Shown here piece by piece: positions 9,002 through 19,276 of a stretch of DNA of 64,000 nt. The notes below the pieces were generated by a model. The model made no database searches and had not been told where the DNA came from. It worked only from the letters and a program-made list of their open reading frames with translations. Both the position numbers and the translations under genes were made by a program. Every line of letters begins with the position of its first letter. Position 1 is the first letter of the stretch. The stretch comes from Algibacter_G agarivorans. Lineage in GTDB: Bacteria; Bacteroidota; Bacteroidia; Flavobacteriales; Flavobacteriaceae. Location: assembly GCF_039543245.1 (NCBI RefSeq), contig NZ_BAABJJ010000036.1, forward strand, positions 1 to 64,000, in the 5' to 3' direction.

Positions 9002-9065
9002 TTCGAGTGTTTTTATCACAAAAGATTCCTTATGAATAATATACTATTGAATCAGTCAAATTGTG

Positions 9066-10853
9066 TTACCTTAAATCTGAAAGACTTATAGTTTTTGACT
9101 TACTTGGTTTAAAACCAATACGATGCGACTGAACTATAAGTTTAGCATTTTCTGGAACAGAAAATGGTTCATCATAAACAGTCCAGTTATCAGGAATTTT
9201 GGAGCTTTTTGGATTAACTTTATATCCTATTGATGCGCCTTCTGTTTCACAGCTAATCTGTATTTTTCCATTAGAATAATATAATAGTGGCTGAGAAGTT
9301 TGTGGTTTGACATCACTGCCCTCCCAAAGTTGATTGATAAGTTCAGCTTCAGGTAAGTTTGGTTTATCACCTATAGCAACCAACCATCTGTCCATTTCTT
9401 CCCTTAATTCATTAAGTTTTTCTTTATAATCTGGATTTTCAGCTAAATTATTTAATTCATAAGGGTCTGCTTTACAGTCAAACAATTCTTCTTTAGGCTT
9501 ATTATCTCTGAACCATTGCATTTGAATATCATTTAACTTTCCTTCATCACGTAACCTTAATAATTCTTGCATCGTCGGAATTTTTTCTCTGTAGGCAAGT
9601 GGTAAATAATAGCCCTGTTCTGGCCTGTAATTTCGAATGTACTTAAACTGATTATCTTTTACTGCCCTTATAGCATCAGTTACTTCATCAAAACGATCGG
9701 CAGCGGCGTGAATATAGTTTCGTTTATTTTTAGCCTGGTAATCACCTAGAAATGCCTGTCCTTGCATATACTTTTTAGGAGCGTGTCCTGTTAAAGAGAG
9801 TAAAGTTGGAGCAAAATCTGTAAAACTAACCAATTGCTCGTCTTTAGTTCCTGCATTCATTTTATTAGGAAAACGAATAATCATTGGTGTATTTAAACCG
9901 GAATCATAAATTAAACGTTTTTGCCTAGGTAATGGTCCACCATGGTCACCATAGAAAATGATAATGGTATTTTCTAAAAGTCCATCATCTTCTAATTGCT
10001 TTAAAACGGCTCCAACTTGATTGTCCATTTCGGCAATATTGTTGTACAATTTCCACATATCACGTTTAGTAACCTCGTTATCAAGAAGGTATGTCGGGAT
10101 ATTAAATTTTGTATCTTTAGGTAAATGCTTTGAAATATCTTCTTCTGCAATTCTATTTTTTGCTTCAGGCAGTCCGTTTTGTTTCCAAGCATAAGTTGTA
10201 TCACCAGCACGATAATGTCTTGTTTCTATTTGTCTAAAACCATAAGGTTCAAACAAGCCAGATTCGTGTGTTTCTGTAAAATTAAATATTGAAAAGAAAG
10301 GCTGATTTTCTTTTCTGTTACGCCAATGAGCATAAGCGCTACTCTCATCCCACGCTGTAACAGGTGCTCTAAATTGATAATCTTCCTTATAATTATTGGT
10401 ACAGTAATAGCCATTTATCCGAAGTAATTCACTAATCATTTTTACTTGAGAAGGCGGAACTGCTTCATACTTAGGCAAGCCTGTTTGCTCGGTATTGGAT
10501 GTTGTGCGCATATGATTTGCTCCAATACTTGAAGGGTACATTCCTGTTGCTATAGCTGCCCTACTTGGTGCACAAACACCCGAAGTTGAGTACAAATTAG
10601 GATAAATAACACCTTCATTTGCTAATCGACTTAAATTAGGTGTTTTAACCGTTAAATCTCCAAAAGGAGGAATATAAGCCCCCATGTCTTCTGTAACTAA
10701 CCATAAAATATTAGGTTTTTTAGGCAGTTCTATTGGTGCCCCCTTTACTACCTCTTCTTTTACATTTTTAGTGTCTTGGCAATTAAAAAACACGAAAAAG
10801 ATTATACCACCTATAAAAATATTAAATATCGCTTTGAAACTTGTATTCATCAT
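9066..10853 (-). CDS. S1 family sulfatase (lipoprotein)
   Basis: Type I formylglycine-dependent sulfatase, 595 residues, expected to remove ester sulfate from rhamnose- or uronate-containing oligosaccharides in the periplasm. The maturation motif C-A-P-S-R starts at Cys94 (GVCAPSRAAIATGMYP), and the metal-binding start PNILWLVTEDMG has Glu55-Asp56. The N-terminus (FFVFFNCQDTK) looks like a lipoprotein leader with Cys25. The pattern WLVTEDM with CAPSRAAIATGMY resembles the S1_8 and heparan N-sulfatase-like branch; the subfamily is from memory. The formylglycine-generating enzyme is not in the window. It is the fourth gene of the operon starting at 17516, 36 nt after the GH2 gene. Confidence 0.88.
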   Translation of the reverse strand: MMNTSFKAIFNIFIGGIIFFVFFNCQDTKNVKEEVVKGAPIELPKKPNILWLVTEDMGAYIPPFGDLTVKTPNLSRLANEGVIYPNLYSTSGVCAPSRAAIATGMYPSSIGANHMRTTSNTEQTGLPKYEAVPPSQVKMISELLRINGYYCTNNYKEDYQFRAPVTAWDESSAYAHWRNRKENQPFFSIFNFTETHESGLFEPYGFRQIETRHYRAGDTTYAWKQNGLPEAKNRIAEEDISKHLPKDTKFNIPTYLLDNEVTKRDMWKLYNNIAEMDNQVGAVLKQLEDDGLLENTIIIFYGDHGGPLPRQKRLIYDSGLNTPMIIRFPNKMNAGTKDEQLVSFTDFAPTLLSLTGHAPKKYMQGQAFLGDYQAKNKRNYIHAAADRFDEVTDAIRAVKDNQFKYIRNYRPEQGYYLPLAYREKIPTMQELLRLRDEGKLNDIQMQWFRDNKPKEELFDCKADPYELNNLAENPDYKEKLNELREEMDRWLVAIGDKPNLPEAELINQLWEGSDVKPQTSQPLLYYSNGKIQISCETEGASIGYKVNPKSSKIPDNWTVYDEPFSVPENAKLIVQSHRIGFKPSKSKTISLSDLR

Positions 10854-10906
10854 TGTAGCTTTAAATATTATTTGTAATTTGACTTTTTCGAACGTTTAAA
10901 AATGAT

Positions 10907-13888
10907 TTACTTATTTCTTTTTTGAGCAATAACAACATACATTCTAGCATCTTCTGGAGCATCACCATCACTGTTTCCAGCCATAACTATACTCTCACCA
11001 GCTTTAACCTCTCTCTTAAATAACGACATGTTAACCTCTCCCAGCTTAAAATCATCACCTGTGTCCACGTAATCTTCTCTTATAAATTCTGGACGAGATA
11101 CCCTATCATCATGCCCTATATACAAGGTCATATCTTCGCCAGCTATAAATTGTAAAAGATCTCTTGCCCAATAATGACTATCCGAGTTTGGTACTCGCAC
11201 ATATTCTGAACCATGTAAATAACTTGGAATAACAGTATAATTATGTGGTAAATCTGTATACGCTTTCTTTCCCCAAAAAATATTTGTTCTTAACATGGCC
11301 TCAGAATCTCCTGTATAACTAAACTTAGTGAAAAACTTACTCTTATTAGTTACCCCTGGCACATAAGGTGGTATAAATGGCGTATAAGCAACTTTTGGTT
11401 CTTCTTTTACTATTGTTTTATAAATTTGAGGCATATTAGTACTTAGCCCTCCTTCTAAATTTACCGACTTTGATTTTAAAGAAATGGTGGCATCTTTTAT
11501 TCCTTCTCGTTTTGCTGTAATTACAACTTCACCCACTTTTAACAATGATTTTACTGCCACTCTATTTATACCACATTCAGTATCTAAATACAGGTTATTA
11601 GTTGAATTTTCTTTACCACTGTTATAACCTCCCCGCCAAATACCAGGACCTTGAATAGTAAAATCTACACGTCCTTTATCTAATGGACAACGGTTTCCAT
11701 CTTTATCAACTACTTCAATATCTATTAAAGCAATGTCTGAACCATCAGCTAACCATCCTTCAGAGCCAGTTATAGGTGTTAACTTAATGGCTACAGGTTC
11801 TCCAATAGTGCGCTTAGTTTGTGTTGCTGAAAGTTCACTATTAATATAGGCTTCTGCTCTAATTTCTCCAGGCTTCCATTTTACATTATCAAATTTATAA
11901 ACGTAACCATTGTCTGGAATGGTATCCATACCTATCAACTCATTATTTACAAATAATTTAACTGAGGCTGTATTAGAGATAACATAAATAGGCTTGGTTG
12001 TATCTTCTTTATAATTCCAATGTCCAACTATATGAACCTGTGGTTCTGGTCGCCACATAGATTTTAACGCATAAAATGCTTCTTTAGGCAAGCGAACCGC
12101 ATCCACTTCTCCACTTGCTCTAGTAACTTCAGTGGGACATCGGCCTCCATGAGGACCATCAGAAAAAATCCAATTCGCACCACCACTATGGTAGGGTTTC
12201 TTACCCATTTTTTTCCACCAATGGTCCGCTTGTCTTATTGCAAATTCTTCAGACGTTAATTTATAGGTGTTTCGGCTTAAATTTGGGTGACTGAAAAAAT
12301 TATCGTCTGGCGAGGATTTATCCCATGATCTACGTGGTGATTCATCACGACAATATTCACTTTCAATAATTGGTAAGTTAGGATATTCCCCCTCCCATCC
12401 TTCAGTTCCAACTTCAATACTTATATATTTTTCTGACCAAGGTGCATTATCGGCACGCCTATTTCCCATTAATCGTTTTCCATTAGGGTCGTAAGTATCG
12501 ATAACATCAAGAATTTCCTGATAATGTGCTTCAGATTCAGCCCAGTTTCCACCTTCCCATATGAAAATAGATGGATGGTTACGATAGTAAACTATCATAT
12601 CTCTAAAAGCAGCAATACGTATGTCCCAAGTTTCTCCTTCATCTTCAGATTCACCTGCAACACCAGGCATTAAGGTTACAAAACCATATTTATCTCCCAT
12701 GGCAATCTCAGAAGGAGATCCTGCACAATGTCCCCAACGTATAAAATTACCTCCTGCTTCATCCATTAAATCATAAGTAAAATCTCTTAACCAGTCAGGT
12801 AAAGCAGCACCTAGTCCTGCCCAACTGTTGGTTGGTTTTTGCCCCCAACCATGCAACTTTACATGTTCTTCATTTATATGAAACCCAGAGTCTTTATTAA
12901 ATTCAAAACTTCTTATACCCAGAGGTGTTTCATAGCTATCTAAAACAACATTATTTTGTTTAACAATGGTATATACTTTATACATGTAAGGATTACGTGT
13001 GTACCAAAGCTGTGGGTTATCAATATTTAATTGTGTTTCAAAAGTAAACTTCTCTTTTGCTTTAATATCTTGAGAATTTGTTCCTTGCTGAACAATATTT
13101 CCTTTTTTATCTATGATATAAGTTTCAAGAACAACATTTTTCTGATTGTTATATTCATTATAGACTTCTGACTTTACAATAACTGTTGCTTTATCGTTAG
13201 TAATATTATCTGCATAAGCATAGGTACCAACTGTTTTTAAATTACCATATAAAGGTAGCGTTATGTGAAGCGGATCCATTACATGCAGAAATACATTTCT
13301 ATATATGCCCCCATGTGTTGGATGCCAATGCTCATGATTCCATACTAAAGGAAAATTATCTCTAAAATGATCTCCCCTATCGTTATTCACTTTTACGGCT
13401 ATTATATTTTCTTCACCAAAATTTATGTATGATGTTAAATCAAACCCAAAAGGAATAAATCCTGTTTGGTTTTGACCTATATGTTTACCATTAACATAAA
13501 CATCGGCAATTTGACGTACCGATTCAAATTCGATAAATACCTTCTTTCCTTTATCCGATTCAGGAAGCCTGAAATCCTTTCTGTACCAAACTGTACCTCT
13601 CCATTGATTATCTTCTCCATCGTGATGACCATGACTTAAATCATCAAAAGTATCGACATCGTTAAAAGTATGCGGACAGCTTACAGTAGTCCATGACGTA
13701 TCATTATAATTTTTTAATTGTGCTTGATCAGGATTATCTTTTATAAATTTCCAATCTAGATTAAAATTATACTTAAACCTACTACCTTTAGATAAGTCTG
13801 TTTCATGGTCTTGAGAACTGCACCCACTTATAAATAAAGTAGTGAAACAAAAAAATAGGCAAAAAATACTTTTAAAACTCTTTTTCAT
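10907..13888 (-). CDS. GH2 beta-glycosidase lipoprotein with altered acid/base motif
   Basis: GH2-clan enzyme of about 993 residues; start at Met 13888 gives the lipoprotein leader ending LFISGC. Domains in order are sugar-binding jelly roll (about 45-215), Ig-like (220-330), TIM barrel (335-640) and further beta-sandwich domains. In the numbering of the longer frame from 13906, the nucleophile region LPIIESEYC (Glu517) is intact. The acid/base motif, normally NHPS...GNE, reads NHPSIFIWEGGNW, with Trp455 where the catalytic Glu is expected; Glu451 and Glu457 are close. It may use another acid or belong to a divergent subfamily, so beta-galactosidase should not be assumed. A decayed paralogue of its N-terminus lies at 25945-26282. 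Confidence 0.82.
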   Translation of the reverse strand: MKKSFKSIFCLFFCFTTLFISGCSSQDHETDLSKGSRFKYNFNLDWKFIKDNPDQAQLKNYNDTSWTTVSCPHTFNDVDTFDDLSHGHHDGEDNQWRGTVWYRKDFRLPESDKGKKVFIEFESVRQIADVYVNGKHIGQNQTGFIPFGFDLTSYINFGEENIIAVKVNNDRGDHFRDNFPLVWNHEHWHPTHGGIYRNVFLHVMDPLHITLPLYGNLKTVGTYAYADNITNDKATVIVKSEVYNEYNNQKNVVLETYIIDKKGNIVQQGTNSQDIKAKEKFTFETQLNIDNPQLWYTRNPYMYKVYTIVKQNNVVLDSYETPLGIRSFEFNKDSGFHINEEHVKLHGWGQKPTNSWAGLGAALPDWLRDFTYDLMDEAGGNFIRWGHCAGSPSEIAMGDKYGFVTLMPGVAGESEDEGETWDIRIAAFRDMIVYYRNHPSIFIWEGGNWAESEAHYQEILDVIDTYDPNGKRLMGNRRADNAPWSEKYISIEVGTEGWEGEYPNLPIIESEYCRDESPRRSWDKSSPDDNFFSHPNLSRNTYKLTSEEFAIRQADHWWKKMGKKPYHSGGANWIFSDGPHGGRCPTEVTRASGEVDAVRLPKEAFYALKSMWRPEPQVHIVGHWNYKEDTTKPIYVISNTASVKLFVNNELIGMDTIPDNGYVYKFDNVKWKPGEIRAEAYINSELSATQTKRTIGEPVAIKLTPITGSEGWLADGSDIALIDIEVVDKDGNRCPLDKGRVDFTIQGPGIWRGGYNSGKENSTNNLYLDTECGINRVAVKSLLKVGEVVITAKREGIKDATISLKSKSVNLEGGLSTNMPQIYKTIVKEEPKVAYTPFIPPYVPGVTNKSKFFTKFSYTGDSEAMLRTNIFWGKKAYTDLPHNYTVIPSYLHGSEYVRVPNSDSHYWARDLLQFIAGEDMTLYIGHDDRVSRPEFIREDYVDTGDDFKLGEVNMSLFKREVKAGESIVMAGNSDGDAPEDARMYVVIAQKRNK

Positions 13889-13915
13889 ATTTCCGTATAA
13901 TTTCAAAAACTACTT

Positions 13916-16093
13916 TTATTTCTTAGTGGTTAATATTATAGTTTTTAAATCTTTTCCCAGAGATGAAGCTCCTACTGATATTGTAAATGTTCCTGGTTCC
14001 ACCACCTTTTTCATATCTTGATTTAATACATTAAGTTCATCAAACCCTAATTTAAAGGATACTGTTTTTGTTTCACCCGGTTTTAAGGTAATACGCTCAA
14101 ATCCTTTTAACAATTTAAGGTAACGTCCTACTGATGCAAAATCGTCTCTAACATACATTTGAACTACTTCATCACCAACCCTATCACCTGTATTAGTAAC
14201 TTCAACTGAAACAGTAGTTGATTTATCGACGTTAATAGTCGCGTTTTCTAATTTTGGTTCTCCATATTTAAACGTCGTATAACTTAATCCATAACCAAAT
14301 GGAAATAAGGGTGACTTATCATTAAATCGGTACTTACCTTTTCCAGATCCAATAAAGTCAGGACGCTCAAGATAAGTTACAGGAACCTGTCCTACGGAGC
14401 GTGGAAAAGACATTGTTAGTTTTCCTCCTGGGTTTACGTTCCCAAAAATTACATTGGCAACAGCATCACCTGTTCTCATACCACCATACCACGTTTCAAG
14501 TACAGACGGTATATTTTCGGCGATATAATTTATACTTAATGGACGTCCATTAATTAAAACAACAATTACTGGTTTTCCTGTTTTGTGAATTGCCTCTACC
14601 AATTCATTTTGAACACCATACAAATCAAGATCAGAACGGTCTCCACCTTCACCACACGTTCTATGAGAGCTACCCACTACTAGAACAACAGCATCTGATT
14701 TTTTTGCAGCAGAAATAGCCGCAAAAAATCCTTCTTTTGAAAAACTATCAATATCACAACCTTTAGCGTAATTTATTTTTACTTTATCACTTACTTTTTT
14801 CTTTAAACCATCTAAAACTGAAACATAATATGGTGGTAATCCTGAATAACCACCCAATAGTTTATATGTTCCTTTTTTAGGTCTTTCTTCATGGGCGTTA
14901 GGACCAATGACTGCTAAAGATTTGATTTTTGATAAATCAAGAGGTAGGAGATTGTTATCATTCTTTAGCATGATTATAGATTTTTCAGCAACCTCCAATG
15001 CAAACTCACGATGTTCTTCACGACCTGCGTTTACTGTTCCCTCATCAATTTCTTTTGGTTCTGCATCAAATAAACCTAATTTATATTTTGCGGTTAAAAT
15101 TCGTGATGTCGCTTTGTCTATGTATGGCATCAATGAAGGATTCTGAGTTACTGTATCCTTCAAAACATTAGCGTGATAGGTTGCTAACTCAACGTTCTTC
15201 CCAATTACCAAGTCCATGTCTACACCTGCTTTTAACCCTAAGATAGCGGCTTTAGTTCTGGTTTCAGGAATAAAATGCATCGTTTCTAATCGTCCTACAT
15301 CGTTATTATCAGAAACAATAAAACCATCAAAACCTAACTCATCTCTTAAGATATCCTTCAACAACCAAGTATTCATATGACATGGCACTCCGTTATAATC
15401 TTGATGACCTGGCATAACAGAACCTACCTGTGCTTCCTTTACTGCTGCCTCAAATGATGGAAGGTAAACCTCACGTAAACGACGTTCAGACATATCGCTA
15501 AATCCCCCATTTATACCACGACGGTTTTCTGGGTATCCAACAAAATGTTTAGCTGTGGCGATAACATGATTTTCATTAAATTGCTCGTCACCTGTACCTT
15601 GTAAACCTTCAATAAACGCCACTCCCATTCGTGACACTAAATAAGGATCCTCGCCATAAGATTCCTCAACACGACCATAGCGCGCATCTCCTGCATAAAC
15701 ATCTAAATTAGGAGAATAACAATGTGTAACACCCAAAGCCCTTGCTTCTAGTGCTGTTTGAGAAGCCATTTTTTTTATGAGTTCTGGCTCCCAAGTTGAG
15801 GCACAAGCCACAGCTTGCGGATATACAGTTGTATTGCCATAATAATCTAACACAAGCCATAAGCCATGTAATGCTTCTCCATATTTCATAAAAGGAATTC
15901 CGAGTCTATCATTAGCTGGTGCATCTTGGGTCATTTCTGCTATTTTTTCATCTAAAGTCATCTGACTTATAAGGTCGTTTACTTTTGATGCAATTTCAGA
16001 ATCTTGCTGACTCATGGAATTTGCATTTGTTTTATCTGAATTGCAACTGACAATCGAGATTACAAATAATCCAATAACTAATAATTTTTTCAT
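13916..16093 (-). CDS. GH3 beta-glycosidase (lipoprotein)
   Basis: Retaining exo-glycosidase of GH3, 725 residues. The leader MKKLLVIGLFVISIVSC carries a lipobox Cys17. The barrel domain has Lys182-His183 (ATAKHFVGYPE) and nucleophile Asp262 (GFDGFIVSDNND). The alpha/beta sandwich holds the likely acid/base loop around SSHRTCGEGGDRSDL, and a fibronectin III-like C-terminal domain is present (PGETKTVSFKL). It differs clearly from the GH3 at 4625-6817 (YGEALHGLW against WWNEALHGV), so the two probably act on different linkages. It is the second gene of the operon, 28 nt after the GH5-like gene. Confidence 0.88.
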   Translation of the reverse strand: MKKLLVIGLFVISIVSCNSDKTNANSMSQQDSEIASKVNDLISQMTLDEKIAEMTQDAPANDRLGIPFMKYGEALHGLWLVLDYYGNTTVYPQAVACASTWEPELIKKMASQTALEARALGVTHCYSPNLDVYAGDARYGRVEESYGEDPYLVSRMGVAFIEGLQGTGDEQFNENHVIATAKHFVGYPENRRGINGGFSDMSERRLREVYLPSFEAAVKEAQVGSVMPGHQDYNGVPCHMNTWLLKDILRDELGFDGFIVSDNNDVGRLETMHFIPETRTKAAILGLKAGVDMDLVIGKNVELATYHANVLKDTVTQNPSLMPYIDKATSRILTAKYKLGLFDAEPKEIDEGTVNAGREEHREFALEVAEKSIIMLKNDNNLLPLDLSKIKSLAVIGPNAHEERPKKGTYKLLGGYSGLPPYYVSVLDGLKKKVSDKVKINYAKGCDIDSFSKEGFFAAISAAKKSDAVVLVVGSSHRTCGEGGDRSDLDLYGVQNELVEAIHKTGKPVIVVLINGRPLSINYIAENIPSVLETWYGGMRTGDAVANVIFGNVNPGGKLTMSFPRSVGQVPVTYLERPDFIGSGKGKYRFNDKSPLFPFGYGLSYTTFKYGEPKLENATINVDKSTTVSVEVTNTGDRVGDEVVQMYVRDDFASVGRYLKLLKGFERITLKPGETKTVSFKLGFDELNVLNQDMKKVVEPGTFTISVGASSLGKDLKTIILTTKK

Positions 16094-16121
16094 AAATTTC
16101 TATTTAATAATTACCTTGTTT

Positions 16122-17516
16122 TTAATCAAAATTCCTGATGCCAGGAACAATTTTTATGTCCAATACACCTTCCGTTTTTGGCCATTTTAATATTATTAAT
16201 TTTTGACTATTGGAATCCCAAATAAAATCTGTTGGGTCAATTGCCTTAGCCATTTTATAAATTTCTAGCCCCACATTTTTTAAAGGATTATAATACAAGA
16301 CAGATTTGTCTCCTATTAACACCGAAAATCCATCAGGGTAATGTCTATTAGCTCCAATAAATATTTTAGATGCACCTTTACTATTATCTGGTATTATTTT
16401 AACATCTAAAGTTCTGGTTGCATGATTAAATAAAAATGATTGAATATCTCCTGCTATGGCTTGAGGAAAAGGTCTAGAAATCACATCCGTAATATACTTT
16501 CTTTCAACAGTTCCTGCATCAGTACTATCGCTAAAAATAGACCAAGTAGATGGTCCACCTGATAAAAAGTGTTGCATCGTTCTATTCCCTAAAAACCATG
16601 CTTTAATTGAGCCCACGCCCAGCTTATCAAAAACTTCTGCAGTTCTAATATAAAGTTCTCTGTATTTTAATTGTCCGAGTTTACCTTCTATTATTGTATC
16701 TGTAGTTGCAAAAGTTGGAAACCCCCATTCTCCAATTAGAATTGGAGCTTTTAACATGTCAGATTCTTTATCAAACCTATCCATATTACGTTTTATATAG
16801 TCGATATCATTTTGATATATATGCGGTGCAAAAATAATGTTCTTACGGTTTATTGGAGCCGTAATTTCTGAATATTGATTATTATCGACTTTCTCTCCTT
16901 TATTCATGAAGATAGATTGAAATAATATCATTTTATCTGCATTTATTTTTTGGCTTTCATCAATTATTTTTTGATATAAAGGAATTAAATATTTGTTTGT
17001 TAAGTTTTTGTAAGAAATATCCATGGATAACTTTCTAGGTTCGTTAACAACATCATAACCTAAAACCGAAGATTCTTCGGAATAACGATTCCAAATCACT
17101 TTCCATGCATCTATATAAGTTTCATATTCATTCTTTTTATTTTGCCAAAATTCTTCCCAAATAAACTTATCGACACCATAAACTGTCATTTTAAAAACAG
17201 TCTTTATACCATGATTTCTGCCTAAAGCTACTAAAGAATCTAATTTAACCAGATAATTTGGTTCAAGTTTGCCTCCAGGAAAATCACTTAATTTACCAAG
17301 CTCTAAACGTATTACTTGAGAATTCGCTCCCATTCTTACCATTCTAGAATAGTCATCGGCATCAAAAAACACTTCACCTGCATGGTCATTAGTATTTACA
17401 ACAAATCCTCTTGGGATAATATGTCGCCCTTGTTCATCTCTTAGCCCATGCTTTATTTGGGCTAAAGCCATAATGGATGTGAAACAAAATACAAAAAAAA
17501 TAAATTGTATCTTCAT
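16122..17516 (-). CDS. GH5-like clan GH-A glycoside hydrolase
   Basis: Secreted 464-residue enzyme with a short signal peptide (to ALAQ, residue 20) and a TIM barrel of the cellulase superfamily (PF00150). Catalytic positions are recognisable: acid/base Glu159 in YDVVNEP, nucleophile Glu263 in LIGEWGFPTF, and the supporting PHIYQ (231-235). A small C-terminal beta domain (about 360-464) resembles those of endoglycoceramidase-type GH5 proteins. The linkage cleaved cannot be read from the sequence. It is the first gene of the seven-gene operon and lies 27 nt downstream of the -7 element of a PUL promoter. Confidence 0.78.
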   Translation of the reverse strand: MKIQFIFFVFCFTSIMALAQIKHGLRDEQGRHIIPRGFVVNTNDHAGEVFFDADDYSRMVRMGANSQVIRLELGKLSDFPGGKLEPNYLVKLDSLVALGRNHGIKTVFKMTVYGVDKFIWEEFWQNKKNEYETYIDAWKVIWNRYSEESSVLGYDVVNEPRKLSMDISYKNLTNKYLIPLYQKIIDESQKINADKMILFQSIFMNKGEKVDNNQYSEITAPINRKNIIFAPHIYQNDIDYIKRNMDRFDKESDMLKAPILIGEWGFPTFATTDTIIEGKLGQLKYRELYIRTAEVFDKLGVGSIKAWFLGNRTMQHFLSGGPSTWSIFSDSTDAGTVERKYITDVISRPFPQAIAGDIQSFLFNHATRTLDVKIIPDNSKGASKIFIGANRHYPDGFSVLIGDKSVLYYNPLKNVGLEIYKMAKAIDPTDFIWDSNSQKLIILKWPKTEGVLDIKIVPGIRNFD

Positions 17517-17543
17517 GAAGATATATTTGGTTCAAAATTCAAT

Positions 17544-17593
17544 GCAAGATAAATTTCGAATCCCTAAAAAGCAACCTGTACTGTGCTGTAATT
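17544..17593 (-). promoter_or_regulatory. PUL operator and promoter of the GH5-to-GH3 operon
   Basis: Core at 17574-17581 (minus-strand GTACAGGT) preceded by CAGCACA; the element at the fixed 22-nt spacing is 17544-17551 (TATCTTGC), a weaker -7 than in the other copies. Confidence 0.65.
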
Positions 17594-17623
17594 CTATTTA
17601 AGTTAAGTACAATTTATGATATA

Positions 17624-17658
17624 AAAAAAGACCGAAATAAAATTATTTCGGTCTTTTT
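17624..17658 (-). terminator. Rho-independent terminator of susCD
   Basis: Perfect 14-bp stem (AAAGACCGAAATAA and its complement, 2-nt loop) followed on the minus strand by a T run, 29 nt after the SusD stop codon. Confidence 0.85.
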
Positions 17659-17686
17659 AAACTAAACTAACTCAAAAAACTAATTA

Positions 17687-19267
17687 CTATCTATATCCAT
17701 TATTTGTTGGATCTGACTCCAATAATGCCGGGTTATTCTCTAATTCTTGTAATGGAATTGGTAATTTAACATGGTATGGTCTAATATTTTCATTTGGTTT
17801 CCAAAATCTAAATTCAAGATTCTGAACCACATCTAATAAAATGCCCCATCTGATTAAATCGTATCTTCTGTGCATTTCTCCAGCCAACTCCCATTTACGC
17901 TCATCATAAATAGCTTCTCTAAACCCTTGTTGGTCTAAACCTAAAATAGCTTCAGCCTCTCCTACTGTTGCATAAGCACGCTCACGCACTTCTCTAATAT
18001 ACTCAAAAGCAGCATTAGGATTACCACCTGGGCGCTCGTTTTCGCATTCTGCAGCCATTAAATGCACATCTGCTAAACGGAATACCATTCTATTATCAGA
18101 GTGGTTAAAACGAGGTGATCTATCTAATTCTAAATTCCAGAATTTGGCCATATAAGGAAACACTAAATCGAAACCTAAATAGTTATCTACAATATTTAAC
18201 TCTCTTCTTAAATCGTTCATTGGAAATTTCTCTGCAAAATCTTTTGAAGCAATTTGCAAACCTGTTCCATTAAAAGCTTCTCCTCTTGCTCTAAGCGCGT
18301 CTCCTAAAGCATCTCTTTCACCTGTATTAAGAGGCTCATCTCTTAAACGTGGATTAAACATACTTGGTCGCCAGTTATTATTACCTGCAAATGACCTACC
18401 TGGGAATGCTGGGTCAAATTGACTATTAATATCTTTTGCAAAATCTAATGACCAAATAATTTCAGGATTGTATTCGCTAAACTGATCGAACACTTCATTG
18501 TAGGTTGGTAATAAACTGTGAGGAGATCCATTTATAATTTCTAAACACTTATCTAAGCCTAGTTGCCATTCCTTTTGCTTCATATAGATTTTAGCCATAA
18601 CAATAGCTGCAGCCCATTTTGAGGCTCTACCACTTTGATCGCCAGTATATGCATTTTGTAAATTATCTTGAGCAAACTGCAAATCCTCTAAAACTCCAGC
18701 AATTATAGTTGCTTCAGGTGCTCTTCCTAAAGAACCAATTTCTTCAAGTGTAAGAACTTCCGTATAATAAGGCGCATCACCCCAAAGGTTTGTAATATGC
18801 CAATAGCATAAACCTCTAATAAATCTGGCATCAGCAATAATATCAGTTCGTGTTTCCTGAGTACCTATAGCATCATTACCTGTTACTCTGTCTATAATTA
18901 CATTAGCATTTAATATGGTTCTGTAAAAGTCTTTCCATGTATCAGAAACACTCATTTTTTGAACAGAAACATCCGCTATAGCTTCATTCATTGAGTAATT
19001 ACCCATCGGTTCTACAAAGTTTGCAGCACGGTTAGGTTCTATAATATCGCACCCATTATCATAAAAATGATCCAGTCCTACTTGACCGTATAAAGAGTTG
19101 TTCTTTAAAATGGCGTACATCCCTTGAACTGCTTGTCTTGCATCATTTTCCGAAGCAAAAAAGGTTTCAGGGGAAATAATCGCTTTAGGGTCTTCTTCTA
19201 AAAAACTTTCACAACCAAAGTATGTGAAAACTATAAAGACGTATAAAATTATGTTTTTTGTTTTCAT
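17687..19267 (-). CDS. susD: SusD/RagB family glycan-binding lipoprotein
   Basis: Outer-membrane lipoprotein that caps the SusC barrel and binds oligosaccharide at the cell surface. The leader ends FTYFGCESFLEEDP with Cys19, the classic SusD opening. Family features include FFASENDARQAVQGMYAIL, the tetratricopeptide-like core (ADARFIRGLCYWHI), VHLMAAECENERPGG, and the C-terminal end LESDPTNNGYR. Length 526 is normal. It follows SusC by 9 nt and is the second and last gene of the susCD transcript. Confidence 0.95.
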   Translation of the reverse strand: MKTKNIILYVFIVFTYFGCESFLEEDPKAIISPETFFASENDARQAVQGMYAILKNNSLYGQVGLDHFYDNGCDIIEPNRAANFVEPMGNYSMNEAIADVSVQKMSVSDTWKDFYRTILNANVIIDRVTGNDAIGTQETRTDIIADARFIRGLCYWHITNLWGDAPYYTEVLTLEEIGSLGRAPEATIIAGVLEDLQFAQDNLQNAYTGDQSGRASKWAAAIVMAKIYMKQKEWQLGLDKCLEIINGSPHSLLPTYNEVFDQFSEYNPEIIWSLDFAKDINSQFDPAFPGRSFAGNNNWRPSMFNPRLRDEPLNTGERDALGDALRARGEAFNGTGLQIASKDFAEKFPMNDLRRELNIVDNYLGFDLVFPYMAKFWNLELDRSPRFNHSDNRMVFRLADVHLMAAECENERPGGNPNAAFEYIREVRERAYATVGEAEAILGLDQQGFREAIYDERKWELAGEMHRRYDLIRWGILLDVVQNLEFRFWKPNENIRPYHVKLPIPLQELENNPALLESDPTNNGYR

Positions 19268-19276
19268 ATTTTTTTT

